Shown here piece after piece: positions 1-6,025 of a stretch of 10,291 nucleotides of DNA; position 1 is the first letter of the stretch, and the number at the start of each line of letters is the position of its first letter. The notes beneath the pieces are model-generated. The model saw nothing but the letters and a program-made list of their open reading frames with translations, made no database searches and was not told the DNA's origin. Source of the stretch: CAG-1782 sp964418255 (lineage in GTDB: Bacteria > Bacillota > Clostridia > Christensenellales > DTU072); the NCBI GenBank assembly GCA_964418255.1, contig CAYQKV010000020.1:1-10291 (forward strand), read 5' to 3'. Position numbers and translations under genes: made by a program.

Positions 1-1849
1 TTTCTGTTACTTCGGTTGTCGCTTCGCAACGCGTGCAGTGTTTCGACTTGCTTCCCGCAGTTGTGCAAGTCGCTTCGGTATCTACCGTGAAATTCTCTTC
101 CCATTCGTGTCCGAGCGCGTCGATTTCTACTTTCGTAGTATAATCGCAGCGCGAGCAGGTAACATACGCGTCCCAACCGACTTCCGTACAAGTAGCCGCT
201 TTCGCTTCGTGACTTACCTCGTCGTGTCCGAGCGCGTCTATCGCCGTAACTTCGGTTGTCGCTTCGCAACGCGTGCAGTGTTTCGACTTGCTTCCTTTTT
301 CCGTGCAGGTAGGTTGAATGTCTACGGTAAATTCAGCTTCATAACTATGCTCTACCACTCCGCATTTTTTGCATACGCAATTTTCATTAAGCGTGTGCTC
401 GGTACACAACTCCCATTTCGCGTACAGTCCGAGGTCGCCCGACGGCGCGTTATGATTTATCCATTTCCAGTCGTTTACGGTTTCTCCCGTAAACCAACCG
501 AGGAAAATGTATCCGAGTTTATGAGGTAACGGCAGCTCGTCGATTGCTTCGTACTTCGGCACCGAAGCCGTATATACTCCTTCGTTTTCCGTTAAACTTA
601 AATAATCGTATCCCGAAATCTCTCCGCCGTTTGCATAAAAGGTTACGGTAACATTTCCGATTAGAGCCTTTACGCCCGTATCGGTTTCTCCTATCCACCA
701 GTTGCCGTTCTCTCCGATAAACGGGGTAAGTCCGTTATCGCCTTTTTCACCTTGGATACCCTGGTCGCCCTTATCGCCTTTTTCACCCTGGATACCCTGG
801 TCGCCCTTATCGCCTTTTTCACCCTGGATACCTTGGTCGCCCTTATCGCCTTTTTCACCTTGGATACCTTGGTCGCCCTTGTCTCCTTTTTCTCCCTGGA
901 TACCTTGGTCGCCCTTATCGCCTTTTTCACCCTGGATACCCTGGTCGCCCTTGTCTCCTTTTTCTCCCTGGATTCCTTGGTCGCCCTGCGCTTTTACGCC
1001 GGTATCCGTTTCGCCTATCCACCAGTTGCCGTTCTCTCCGATAAACGGGGTAAGTCCGTTATCGCCTTTTTCACCTTGGATACCCTGGTCGCCCTTATCG
1101 CCTTTTTCACCCTGGATACCCTGGTCGCCCTTGTCTCCTTTTTCTCCCTGGATTCCTTGGTCGCCCTGCGCTTTTACGCCGGTATCGGTTTCACCTATCC
1201 ACCAGTTGCCCTGTTTTATATACGGCGTAAGTCCGTTTATACCGTTTACCACGGTAAACGCCGTCGTCGTATCGTCGGTAAACGTTATGGTATATGTATC
1301 GGTGTTTTCTGCCGAGCTTGTTTTTTCCACGCTTTTAATTCCGTTTCCCGTTTCTCCCTTTTCGCCGTTTTTCAAAGTAAAATCCGTAGACGTTCCGTTA
1401 GTGAAATATACGGTAATCTTAACGGCATTTTCTTCTTCGTCCGCTTTCTGTTCTATTTTCGCTATACCGTTGCCGTCTTTTCCCGTTGCGGTCACGCCGG
1501 TATCGATATCGCCTATGTGCCAGTTTCCGTTCTGTCCGATAAAAGGAGTTGAACCGCCCGACGCGCCGACGAGGGTGTTCAGCCACACTCCCGCCGTTCC
1601 CTTAAATCCTTTGCTTACCGCGATTTCGTACGCACTGTCGCCATCGAACATCTCTACGAATTCTTCTTTTGTTCCGGTATAGCCCGCGTCTTTTGCATTA
1701 GCGTACGCGGTATCGTAGTCGAGCTTTATCTCGGGATTCGAATTATTGCCCGTATTTTTGTTCACACAAACGATAATTATCGAAGCTAATAATACCGCAA
1801 CGAGTACAAACATAACCGACACGATAAGTACATTTCTACTCTTTTTCAT
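1..1849 (-). CDS. Collagen-like, InlB-repeat and Cys-ribbon surface protein (C-terminus cut by window edge)
   Basis: 616 complete codons are visible and the frame stays open to the left edge. The ATG at 1849 has AAGGAGA (1857-1863) seven bases upstream, so the start is firm. Residues 8-28 are a hydrophobic signal or anchor helix after MKKSRN. C28 follows IIIV, a poor lipobox, so a membrane anchor is more likely than a lipid. A motif of the form NGNWWIGETDTGVKA occurs at about 215-227, 275-287 and 383-395, with a divergent copy near 108-120. Between these lie collagen-like GXX blocks (residues 228-263 and 288-371; 12-residue unit around GDKGDQGIQGEK). Residues 399-480 form an InlB/Listeria-Bacteroides-type module with GYIFLGWF and LYAKWE. 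From 482 on come Cys-ribbon repeats with an ATC/PTC turn, a CxxC pair and an ALGH spacer. Such proteins usually act outside the cell in adhesion or as stalks; the ligand is unknown. The wall anchor, if any, lies beyond the window. Confidence 0.9.
   Translation of the reverse strand, partial: MKKSRNVLIVSVMFVLVAVLLASIIIVCVNKNTGNNSNPEIKLDYDTAYANAKDAGYTGTKEEFVEMFDGDSAYEIAVSKGFKGTAGVWLNTLVGASGGSTPFIGQNGNWHIGDIDTGVTATGKDGNGIAKIEQKADEEENAVKITVYFTNGTSTDFTLKNGEKGETGNGIKSVEKTSSAENTDTYTITFTDDTTTAFTVVNGINGLTPYIKQGNWWIGETDTGVKAQGDQGIQGEKGDKGDQGIQGEKGDKGDQGIQGEKGDNGLTPFIGENGNWWIGETDTGVKAQGDQGIQGEKGDKGDQGIQGEKGDKGDQGIQGEKGDKGDQGIQGEKGDKGDQGIQGEKGDKGDQGIQGEKGDKGDQGIQGEKGDNGLTPFIGENGNWWIGETDTGVKALIGNVTVTFYANGGEISGYDYLSLTENEGVYTASVPKYEAIDELPLPHKLGYIFLGWFTGETVNDWKWINHNAPSGDLGLYAKWELCTEHTLNENCVCKKCGVVEHSYEAEFTVDIQPTCTEKGSKSKHCTRCEATTEVTAIDALGHDEVSHEAKAATCTEVGWDAYVTCSRCDYTTKVEIDALGHEWEENFTVDTEATCTTAGSKSKHCTRCEATTEVTE
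9..295 (-). repeat. 47-bp exact repeat in Cys-ribbon region (9-55 and 249-295)
   Basis: The 47 bases at 9-55 are identical to those at 249-295, an offset of 240 bp or 80 codons. They encode GSKSKHCTRCEATTEVT in two copies (residues 519-535 and 599-615), flanking a divergent ribbon with CSRC (565-568). Identity at synonymous positions points to recent duplication or gene conversion within the gene, which may continue past the left edge. Confidence 0.9.
737..988 (-). repeat. Tandem 36-bp repeats, 7 units (collagen-like block 2)
   Basis: Seven in-frame copies of a 36-bp unit encode 28 consecutive GXX triplets (residues 288-371 of the surface protein). Two unit flavours are mixed, one reading roughly cttatcgcctttttcaccc on the plus strand and one with cttgtctcctttttctccc in the same place. 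Units differ by only a few bases, so copy number is likely to change by slippage or recombination. In collagen-like bacterial proteins GXX runs form trimeric triple-helical stalks, and their length sets the reach from the cell surface. Confidence 0.95.
1061..1168 (-). repeat. Tandem 36-bp repeats, 3 units (collagen-like block 1)
   Basis: Three copies of the same 36-bp unit as in the larger block encode 12 GXX triplets (residues 228-263). The two blocks are separated by one NGNWWIGETDTGVKA module. The 119 bp at 1014-1132 are identical to 690-808 (offset 324 bp, 108 codons), so module plus collagen units were duplicated together and recently. Confidence 0.93.
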
Positions 1850-2070
1850 TTCTTTCTCTCCTTGTTTATATTTCTATGCAAAAAAGACCTGTCCGCATTG
1901 CAAAAAAGTCTTTTTGTATCATAATTTTTAAGCAAAAACCACCTATTATGCAATCGGCTGTTTTTGCGTTAATGGTTAAAAATATTCCTCCCGCATTCCG
2001 CAGTCTTTAAAGGCTTTTCATAAGCTTTTGCTTATTTCCGGCACTTCTGAATTCTTATCGTATTTTCTAC
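1850..2070 (-). promoter_or_regulatory. About 220-nt 5' leader of the surface-protein gene
   Basis: The promoter at 2077-2105 predicts a start near 2070, leaving about 220 untranslated bases before the ATG at 1849. The leader contains a perfect hairpin at 2020-2035 (6-bp arms ATAAGC/GCTTAT, loop AAAA). It also has an inverted repeat, AAAAAGAC at 1881-1888 against GTCTTTTT at 1908-1915, just upstream of the Shine-Dalgarno site. CTTTTTTGCA occurs twice within that inverted repeat. I do not recognise a known riboswitch. A weaker promoter inside the leader cannot be excluded. Confidence 0.45.
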
Positions 2071-2076
2071 GGTGTC

Positions 2077-2105
2077 AGTATATGACGAGATTTCTGCAAA
2101 TGCAA
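2077..2105 (-). promoter_or_regulatory. Sigma-A-type promoter for the surface-protein gene
   Basis: On the minus strand, TTGCAT (2100-2105) and TATACT (2077-2082) are separated by 17 bp. The -10 box matches TATAAT at five of six positions and the -35 box matches TTGACA at four of six. It is the best match to a promoter that I found by eye upstream of the ATG at 1849. Confidence 0.6.
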
Positions 2106-2136
2106 GCATTTTAACGAATTTTTTTAAGTATAGCTT

Positions 2137-2197
2137 GCGAGAGGGGAAACCTTTTTGTAAAAAGTTTCTCCCCTCTCGCGCTCTCCCTTTACAAAAA
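2137..2197. other. Strong hairpin with a competing third arm
   Basis: GCGAGAGGGG (2137-2146) pairs perfectly with CCCCTCTCGC (2170-2179). Inside, AAAC/GTTT and TTTTT/AAAAA extend the stem to a tiny loop. Downstream, TTTACAAAAA (2188-2197) is complementary to TTTTTGTAAA (2152-2161) within that loop, so an alternative fold or pseudoknot is possible. Neither strand has a clean run of T directly after the stem, so it is not a textbook intrinsic terminator. It lies just upstream of the -35 box of the surface-protein promoter and downstream of copy A. It could be an interspersed palindromic repeat. Confidence 0.6.
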
Positions 2198-2262
2198 ACT
2201 TTGTTATTTGTGTTTTTTTATCGAGTAATATCTGTTTAATCCAAAAATTAAGTCTGATTTTC

Positions 2263-2456
2263 GGCGCGAGCGGATATGCGCCGTGAGCGCCGCCCTTATA
2301 GGGGTATAGCAGGGGAAAATCCCCTGCGAGCTTAATATATAAGAAAGTCGGTACGACTTTCTTCCTTGGAAGTCCGACTTATGCGGATTAAAAAAATCGT
2401 CCGCACTTTGTCTTTATGACAAATGCGAGCGATTTTCCGCATAACGTTTGGTAGGA
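2263..2456 (-). repeat. Structured interspersed element, copy A (194 nt, multi-hairpin)
   Basis: Read on the minus strand. Stem 1 is TTATGCGGA (2436-2444) with TCCGCATAA (2379-2387). Enclosed in it are AAATCG/CGATTT (2430-2435 with 2394-2399), CGCA/TGCG and TTTGTC/GACAAA (2418-2423 with 2407-2412). Then come the invariant AAGTCGGACTTCC (2368-2380), stem 2 (10-bp arms 2354-2363 and 2341-2350, 3-nt loop), stem 3 (8-bp arms 2320-2327 and 2309-2316, 3-nt loop), a conserved CCCC-T-ATAAGGGC, and stem 4 (GGCGC/GCGCC, 2287-2291 with 2263-2267, plus inner pairs). It begins 38 nt past the stop of the DUF6273 gene, on the same strand. Copy B shares the architecture but not the stem sequences. Confidence 0.85.
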
Positions 2457-2493
2457 GATTTATTGTTCGGTCGGGCGCAGCTACTATTTGCAG

Positions 2494-4197
2494 CTACTGT
2501 TTCTTAACCCAAACTCTCGGCACAACCCCTATTCCGTCGACCGTACGCCCCGAATCGTCTTTTTCCGCATACAGCGCGCCGTCAGTTAAAAAACTTCCGT
2601 CCACGCCGATAATTCCCGCGTTTTTCGAAGTTCTCCCCGCCGAACGCGTATAGTATCTCGCCGCGCCCGTTCCGTATCCTTCTTTAAGCCCTATTCCGCT
2701 TCCTATCGCGTAATCCGTCGCGGTAACTATCCTTTCGTCCCCGCCTTCCGTCGCTTCGTCTTTCCCGAAAAGCTCTCCGTATGCGGCCACGAAAACGAAA
2801 TCGGTAGTCTCGTTTCCGTTCGCGTGAGTCTTATCCTTATAATAATTACTCTCCGCCCCGTTGTCGTTCGCCGCGGGGGCAATCATTCCGCGCTGATTTT
2901 CATCAAACGCCGAGATAAGGAACTCCGCGTTGAGAAATTGCCTCAAATCGCTCGTTTCCCACGCGCAAGCGTATCCTCCGCCGTCGGTAAGGTATTCTCC
3001 GCTCGCGGAATCGTACGAATACTCTTTCTTAAAGTCGCTTACTTCTATCGCGTAATCCGAGGCAAGCAGAATTTTTCCGTCTTCTTCCTCTTTAATCGTC
3101 CATAAAATAGGTTCGAAACGGTAAAAATACCCGTTGTCTTTATAAATTTTCGACGCTACAAACGACCCGTCGGAAAAATGCGCGATGGAAGCGTACCTTT
3201 GGTTGAGTTCTTTTTTAACGTACTTCTTTCCGTTCAAAACGTATACCCCGTTTTCCGGCGTAACAAGCGAAAGTTCTCTCAGAATTTCTTCGTCGCTCAC
3301 TATGCTTTTGGGATAAAAGCCGAAATACACCTTTTCCCCGACGTCGAAAACGCCGTCTCCATCCCCGTCGCAATGGAAATAACCGCAGGAAACCACCCGT
3401 TCTTCTATATCCAGTCCGCATAACGAACAAATATATCCGTCGAAATTATGCCTGCAAGACGCGCCGCAATTAACGCATACTCCCGTTCCGTTTTCGTAAA
3501 TATGCTTTGGATTTTCGTCGTAAATCCTCTTAACGTCTCCGCATTCCGAACATTCGTATTCGGTGTAGCCCAAATCGGGACAATCGACGGAAACATACGT
3601 TCCCTCGCCGTAATTATGCGCGTATTCCGAACCGTAAACGACCACTTCGTCTCCGCAACCCGAGCAAGTATAGCGGACGTAACCCGTATCGAAACAGGTT
3701 GCTTTCTTTTCTTCGGTTATTTCGTACGAATGAGGAGTTCTGTCGATAATATCTTCTCTGTCTTTACCGCACCGCGAACACTTATATTCAATCTTTCCTT
3801 CCGAAACGCAGGTGGCTTTCGTTTCCGAAGTTTTAACAAAATTATGTCCGAACGCCGCCGTCTTTACGTGAAAATCTCCGTACGATGAAGAATAAATTTT
3901 CTCTCCGTCCTTTTCACAGGTCGCGTCCGTCGTCGCGACCGTATAATATTCTTCGGAGAGTTTCGGAAGATACGCCGTAGTTTTTTCCCCGCATAAAGAG
4001 CATTTTCCCTCCGCAACGCCCACGGAATTCTCCGTCGGTTCTTCGGTAACGGTAAAATCGGAAAATACGTGCTCGCACTCCGTATCCGTCTTATCATCCT
4101 CTTCGGGGCGGGTGGGCGGGGTTTCCGTACACGCGAAAAACGCCGCAAGCGCGGCGATAATCAGAAAAATCAAACCAAAACGACCTATATTTTTCAT
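2494..4197 (-). CDS. Cys-ribbon lipoprotein with C-terminal DUF6273 domain
   Basis: 567 aa from the ATG at 4197, one base after the TGA of the upstream gene (TGA-G-ATG). I see no good Shine-Dalgarno site, so translation probably depends on coupling. A TTG three codons earlier is in frame but would overlap the upstream gene. Residues 4-22 are a hydrophobic signal ending FFAC, giving a likely lipidated C23. Residues about 40-265 carry Cys-ribbon repeats with CxxC pairs at 66/69, 140/143, 178/181, 216/219, 241/244 and 257/260, several preceded by an ATC turn; metal binding is possible but unproven. Residues about 288-565 resemble DUF6273: PILWTI at 363-368, KILLASDYAIE at 375-385, then SDLRQFLN and FLISAF, ending VVPRVWVKK. 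DUF6273 has no established activity that I know of. This is the second gene of the LRR lipoprotein operon. Confidence 0.88.
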   Translation of the reverse strand: MKNIGRFGLIFLIIAALAAFFACTETPPTRPEEDDKTDTECEHVFSDFTVTEEPTENSVGVAEGKCSLCGEKTTAYLPKLSEEYYTVATTDATCEKDGEKIYSSSYGDFHVKTAAFGHNFVKTSETKATCVSEGKIEYKCSRCGKDREDIIDRTPHSYEITEEKKATCFDTGYVRYTCSGCGDEVVVYGSEYAHNYGEGTYVSVDCPDLGYTEYECSECGDVKRIYDENPKHIYENGTGVCVNCGASCRHNFDGYICSLCGLDIEERVVSCGYFHCDGDGDGVFDVGEKVYFGFYPKSIVSDEEILRELSLVTPENGVYVLNGKKYVKKELNQRYASIAHFSDGSFVASKIYKDNGYFYRFEPILWTIKEEEDGKILLASDYAIEVSDFKKEYSYDSASGEYLTDGGGYACAWETSDLRQFLNAEFLISAFDENQRGMIAPAANDNGAESNYYKDKTHANGNETTDFVFVAAYGELFGKDEATEGGDERIVTATDYAIGSGIGLKEGYGTGAARYYTRSAGRTSKNAGIIGVDGSFLTDGALYAEKDDSGRTVDGIGVVPRVWVKKQ

Positions 4198-4198
4198 C

Positions 4199-5584
4199 TC
4201 AGGCAAAACTTACGTTTTCTACGTTACACAGGCTGAACGCGTTATCCGCTATCGAAAGCGCGCCTTTCGGAACGGTAAACGCGATTTTCCCGTATCTGAC
4301 CGCATAAAACGCATATTCGCCGACGGTTTTTACCGTGTCGGGGAACGTCACTTCTCCCCAAAACTCGTGAAACGCGTACTCGCCCACCGCGGCGTATGTC
4401 GTCCTTTCGTCAAACGTGATTTTCGACGAACAACGGTAAAAACAGTTCCTGCCCGTACTTTCCACAAAATAAGGCAGTTCGAGAGTCTCTCCCGCATATC
4501 CGGCAAACGCCGATTCTCCGAGCGCTTTTATGCCCGTCGCGGTAAAATCTATTTCCGCGGTCATTCCGTAGAACGGACTCCCGCTTATACTCTTTATCGA
4601 GGAAGGAAGGGTCAGTTTTTCTCCCTTGTATCCGTCGAACTCTCCCATTTCGAGCCTGTCTACGGCAAAGTCCGCGCCGAAAGTAATTTCCGCGGTCGCT
4701 CCGTAAAACGCTCTGCGCCTTATCGCCGTTATATTGCCGCCGAGCGTGACTTTCCCGTTAAAATTAGCGAAAGCATAGTTCCCCACGACGGAAAATCGTG
4801 AATTTTCTTTGAAAATAACTTTATAAACGCCGCCGCCGAACGCGTAACCTCTGATTTTCGCAACCTGATTGCTGACGGTAAATTCCCCCGTTCTGCCCTG
4901 TCCTACCGCCACGAGTTCGGTTTTACCTGCGGCGTAAAGCACGCCGTCTTCCGAATTAAATACTTCGTTGGAAGGAGAAACTTCGATGCTTAAAAGAGAA
5001 GTGCAACCGTAAAACGCGCCGTCCTCGATTTCGGCAATCGTATCGGGAAGAGTGATTTTCGTAAGCGTTGAATTAGAAAACGCCCTTTCTTCTATACTCG
5101 TAACTTTCTTCCCTTCATAACTGCGCGGAACGCTGATTTCCGAAGCCGTTCCGACGTAAGTAACGAGGGTAAAAGCGCCGTCTTCTTTCAAACGGTAACG
5201 CAAACCTTCGGGCGATTCGACAACCGTCGGATTATTTGTTTCTCCCGCGTCCGCGCGTTTCTTTTCCCACTTTGCATAAAGGGTCGTGTCGGTTTTCAAG
5301 CCGTCTTTCGTCGAAAAAGGTCGGGTTCCGTCCGCGTCGTAAAACCAACCGAGAAATTTATAACCCGTCTTCATCGGGTCTTCGGGCATCTCAGCGGGCT
5401 TCGCGAGCGTCGACGTACGCGGTTCGATTATAATAGGCGGGTCGTCGTTTTCGAAACCAGTCACAAACGTAATTACAATGCCCTCGTCTTTTTCCTCTTC
5501 TTTTCTTTCGCAAGCGGAAAGACACGCGACGATAACCGCGGCTAAGACAAGAATAATTGCAATGGTTTTTATATACTTTTTCAT
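4199..5584 (-). CDS. BspA-like leucine-rich-repeat lipoprotein with InlB-type module
   Basis: 461 aa from the ATG at 5584. The signal peptide MKKYIKTIAIILVLAAVIVAC is followed by LSAC, a canonical lipobox with C25 as the lipidated residue. Residues 36-108 form an InlB/Listeria-Bacteroides-type module (GYKFLGWFYD at 74-83, TLYAKWE at 101-107). Residues about 125-461 are LRR_5/BspA-type repeats (SIEERAFSNSTLTKITLP, AEIEDGAFYGCTSL, AVGEYAFHEF, TVGEYAFYAV), with some units irregular. BspA-like proteins bind host or matrix ligands or other cells; the target here is unknown. No Shine-Dalgarno site sits at the usual distance: GGAG lies 26 bases upstream of the ATG and falls inside the promoter. An in-frame GTG at 5653 would put non-signal residues before the lipoprotein signal, so it is rejected. 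It is the first gene of an operon with the DUF6273 lipoprotein. Confidence 0.9.
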   Translation of the reverse strand: MKKYIKTIAIILVLAAVIVACLSACERKEEEKDEGIVITFVTGFENDDPPIIIEPRTSTLAKPAEMPEDPMKTGYKFLGWFYDADGTRPFSTKDGLKTDTTLYAKWEKKRADAGETNNPTVVESPEGLRYRLKEDGAFTLVTYVGTASEISVPRSYEGKKVTSIEERAFSNSTLTKITLPDTIAEIEDGAFYGCTSLLSIEVSPSNEVFNSEDGVLYAAGKTELVAVGQGRTGEFTVSNQVAKIRGYAFGGGVYKVIFKENSRFSVVGNYAFANFNGKVTLGGNITAIRRRAFYGATAEITFGADFAVDRLEMGEFDGYKGEKLTLPSSIKSISGSPFYGMTAEIDFTATGIKALGESAFAGYAGETLELPYFVESTGRNCFYRCSSKITFDERTTYAAVGEYAFHEFWGEVTFPDTVKTVGEYAFYAVRYGKIAFTVPKGALSIADNAFSLCNVENVSFA

Positions 5585-5592
5585 TATTTCTA

Positions 5593-5622
5593 ATAATAAT
5601 ATAATGCCCTCTCCTTTGTCAA
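5593..5622 (-). promoter_or_regulatory. Promoter of the lipoprotein operon, predicting a leaderless or near-leaderless mRNA
   Basis: TTGACA (5617-5622), a perfect -35 box, is followed after 18 bp by TATTAT (5593-5598, five of six). The predicted start falls at about 5586-5584, on or next to the ATG at 5584. The AAGGAG at 5611-5616 lies in the spacer and would not be in this transcript. Another TATTAT (5596-5601) gives a 15-bp spacer and would leave only a few more bases. Confidence 0.65.
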
Positions 5623-5644
5623 GTCTTAAAAAAGAAGGTTGGTT

Positions 5645-5839
5645 TCCGACCACACGTTACACGGAATTTTACCGCAGTCGGCAAAAGCCTTTGTGCGGAT
5701 AAAATTTAACTCCGTGTAAGTCGGACTTCCGGGGAAGCAAAATGACGCATTTTGCTTGAATCCTTAGTTCGCAAGGGGTTCATTCCCCTTGCTTATCCCC
5801 ATAAGGGCAAAAAGTGAAAAATGTGATTTTCACTTTTTG
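5645..5839 (+). repeat. Structured interspersed element, copy B (195 nt, complete)
   Basis: Plus-strand copy with the same order of parts as copy A. The lead sequence is TCCGACCACACGTTA. Stem 1 is TTACACGGA (5657-5665) with TCCGTGTAA (5711-5719), enclosing ATTTTA/TAAAAT, CCGCA (5672-5676) with TGCGG (5694-5698), and GGC-AAAA-GCC. The invariant AAGTCGGACTTCC is at 5718-5730. Stem 2 is AAGCAAAATG (5735-5744) with CATTTTGCTT (5748-5757). Stem 3 is GCAAGGGG (5771-5778) with CCCCTTGC (5785-5792). CCCCATAAGGGC follows at 5797-5808. Stem 4 has 13-bp arms, 5808-5820 with 5827-5839. Both flanking genes are on the minus strand, so copy B is antisense to local transcription. Its left end is 22 bp from the -35 box of the lipoprotein operon. 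Confidence 0.88.
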
Positions 5840-5964
5840 TTTATTTATGCCATATAACGTGAGTAAATAATTAAAAAATGTTTTCTTGTTAATTCCATAT
5901 AAAGTGGATTATATTTGAGTTTTTTCGGACTTTTCGGAAAAATAAACGTAATCTCCCCCAGTCG
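5840..5964. other. AT-rich non-coding stretch
   Basis: No convincing gene or RNA is visible. CATATAACGTG (5851-5861) and CATATAAAGTG (5896-5906) are near-identical direct repeats 45 bp apart, and TTTTCGGA occurs twice in tandem near 5921-5938. No start codon with a Shine-Dalgarno site leads into a sensible protein. Confidence 0.4.
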
Positions 5965-5997
5965 AAAAAAGGAAGCCTTATGTCGGGCTTCCTTTTT
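5965..5997. terminator. Rho-independent terminator after the sugar transporter gene (possibly bidirectional)
   Basis: GGAAGCC (5971-5977) pairs with GGCTTCC (5986-5992) around an 8-nt loop. A run of six A precedes the stem and five T follow it. Read on the minus strand it gives a GC stem followed by TTTTTT, 29 bases past the transporter stop. It also fits a terminator on the plus strand. Confidence 0.88.
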
Positions 5998-6025
5998 ACT
6001 CTTGATTTCGCGTTTAATGTTTACG

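Noticed and set aside
38..529. Plus-strand 163-aa open frame
   Set aside because: It is antisense to the Cys-ribbon part of the surface protein and has no ribosome site or family resemblance.
690..1168. Possible CRISPR array (regular 36-bp spacing)
   Set aside because: Repeats are directly tandem with no unique spacers, stay in one open frame, and encode GXX triplets.
702..1682. Plus-strand open frames of 326 and 266 aa with SPFSPWIPW-type and TLDTLVALIAF-type repeats
   Set aside because: They are antisense shadows of the collagen-like repeats. The minus frame has a signal anchor, Shine-Dalgarno site and recognisable modules; the plus frames have none.
1850..2070. Known riboswitch (c-di-GMP, c-di-AMP or similar) in the surface-protein leader
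   Set aside because: I could not match the conserved core of any class I know; only simple hairpins are visible.
2477..2498. GCAGCTACT direct repeat (2477-2485 and 2490-2498) at the DUF6273 stop, as an attachment site or target duplication
   Set aside because: It is only 9 bp, the copies are 13 bp apart, and no insertion or integrase lies between them.
5585..5653. Upstream GTG start at 5653 for the LRR lipoprotein
   Set aside because: It would place 23 extra residues before a canonical lipoprotein signal peptide, and the region is occupied by the promoter.
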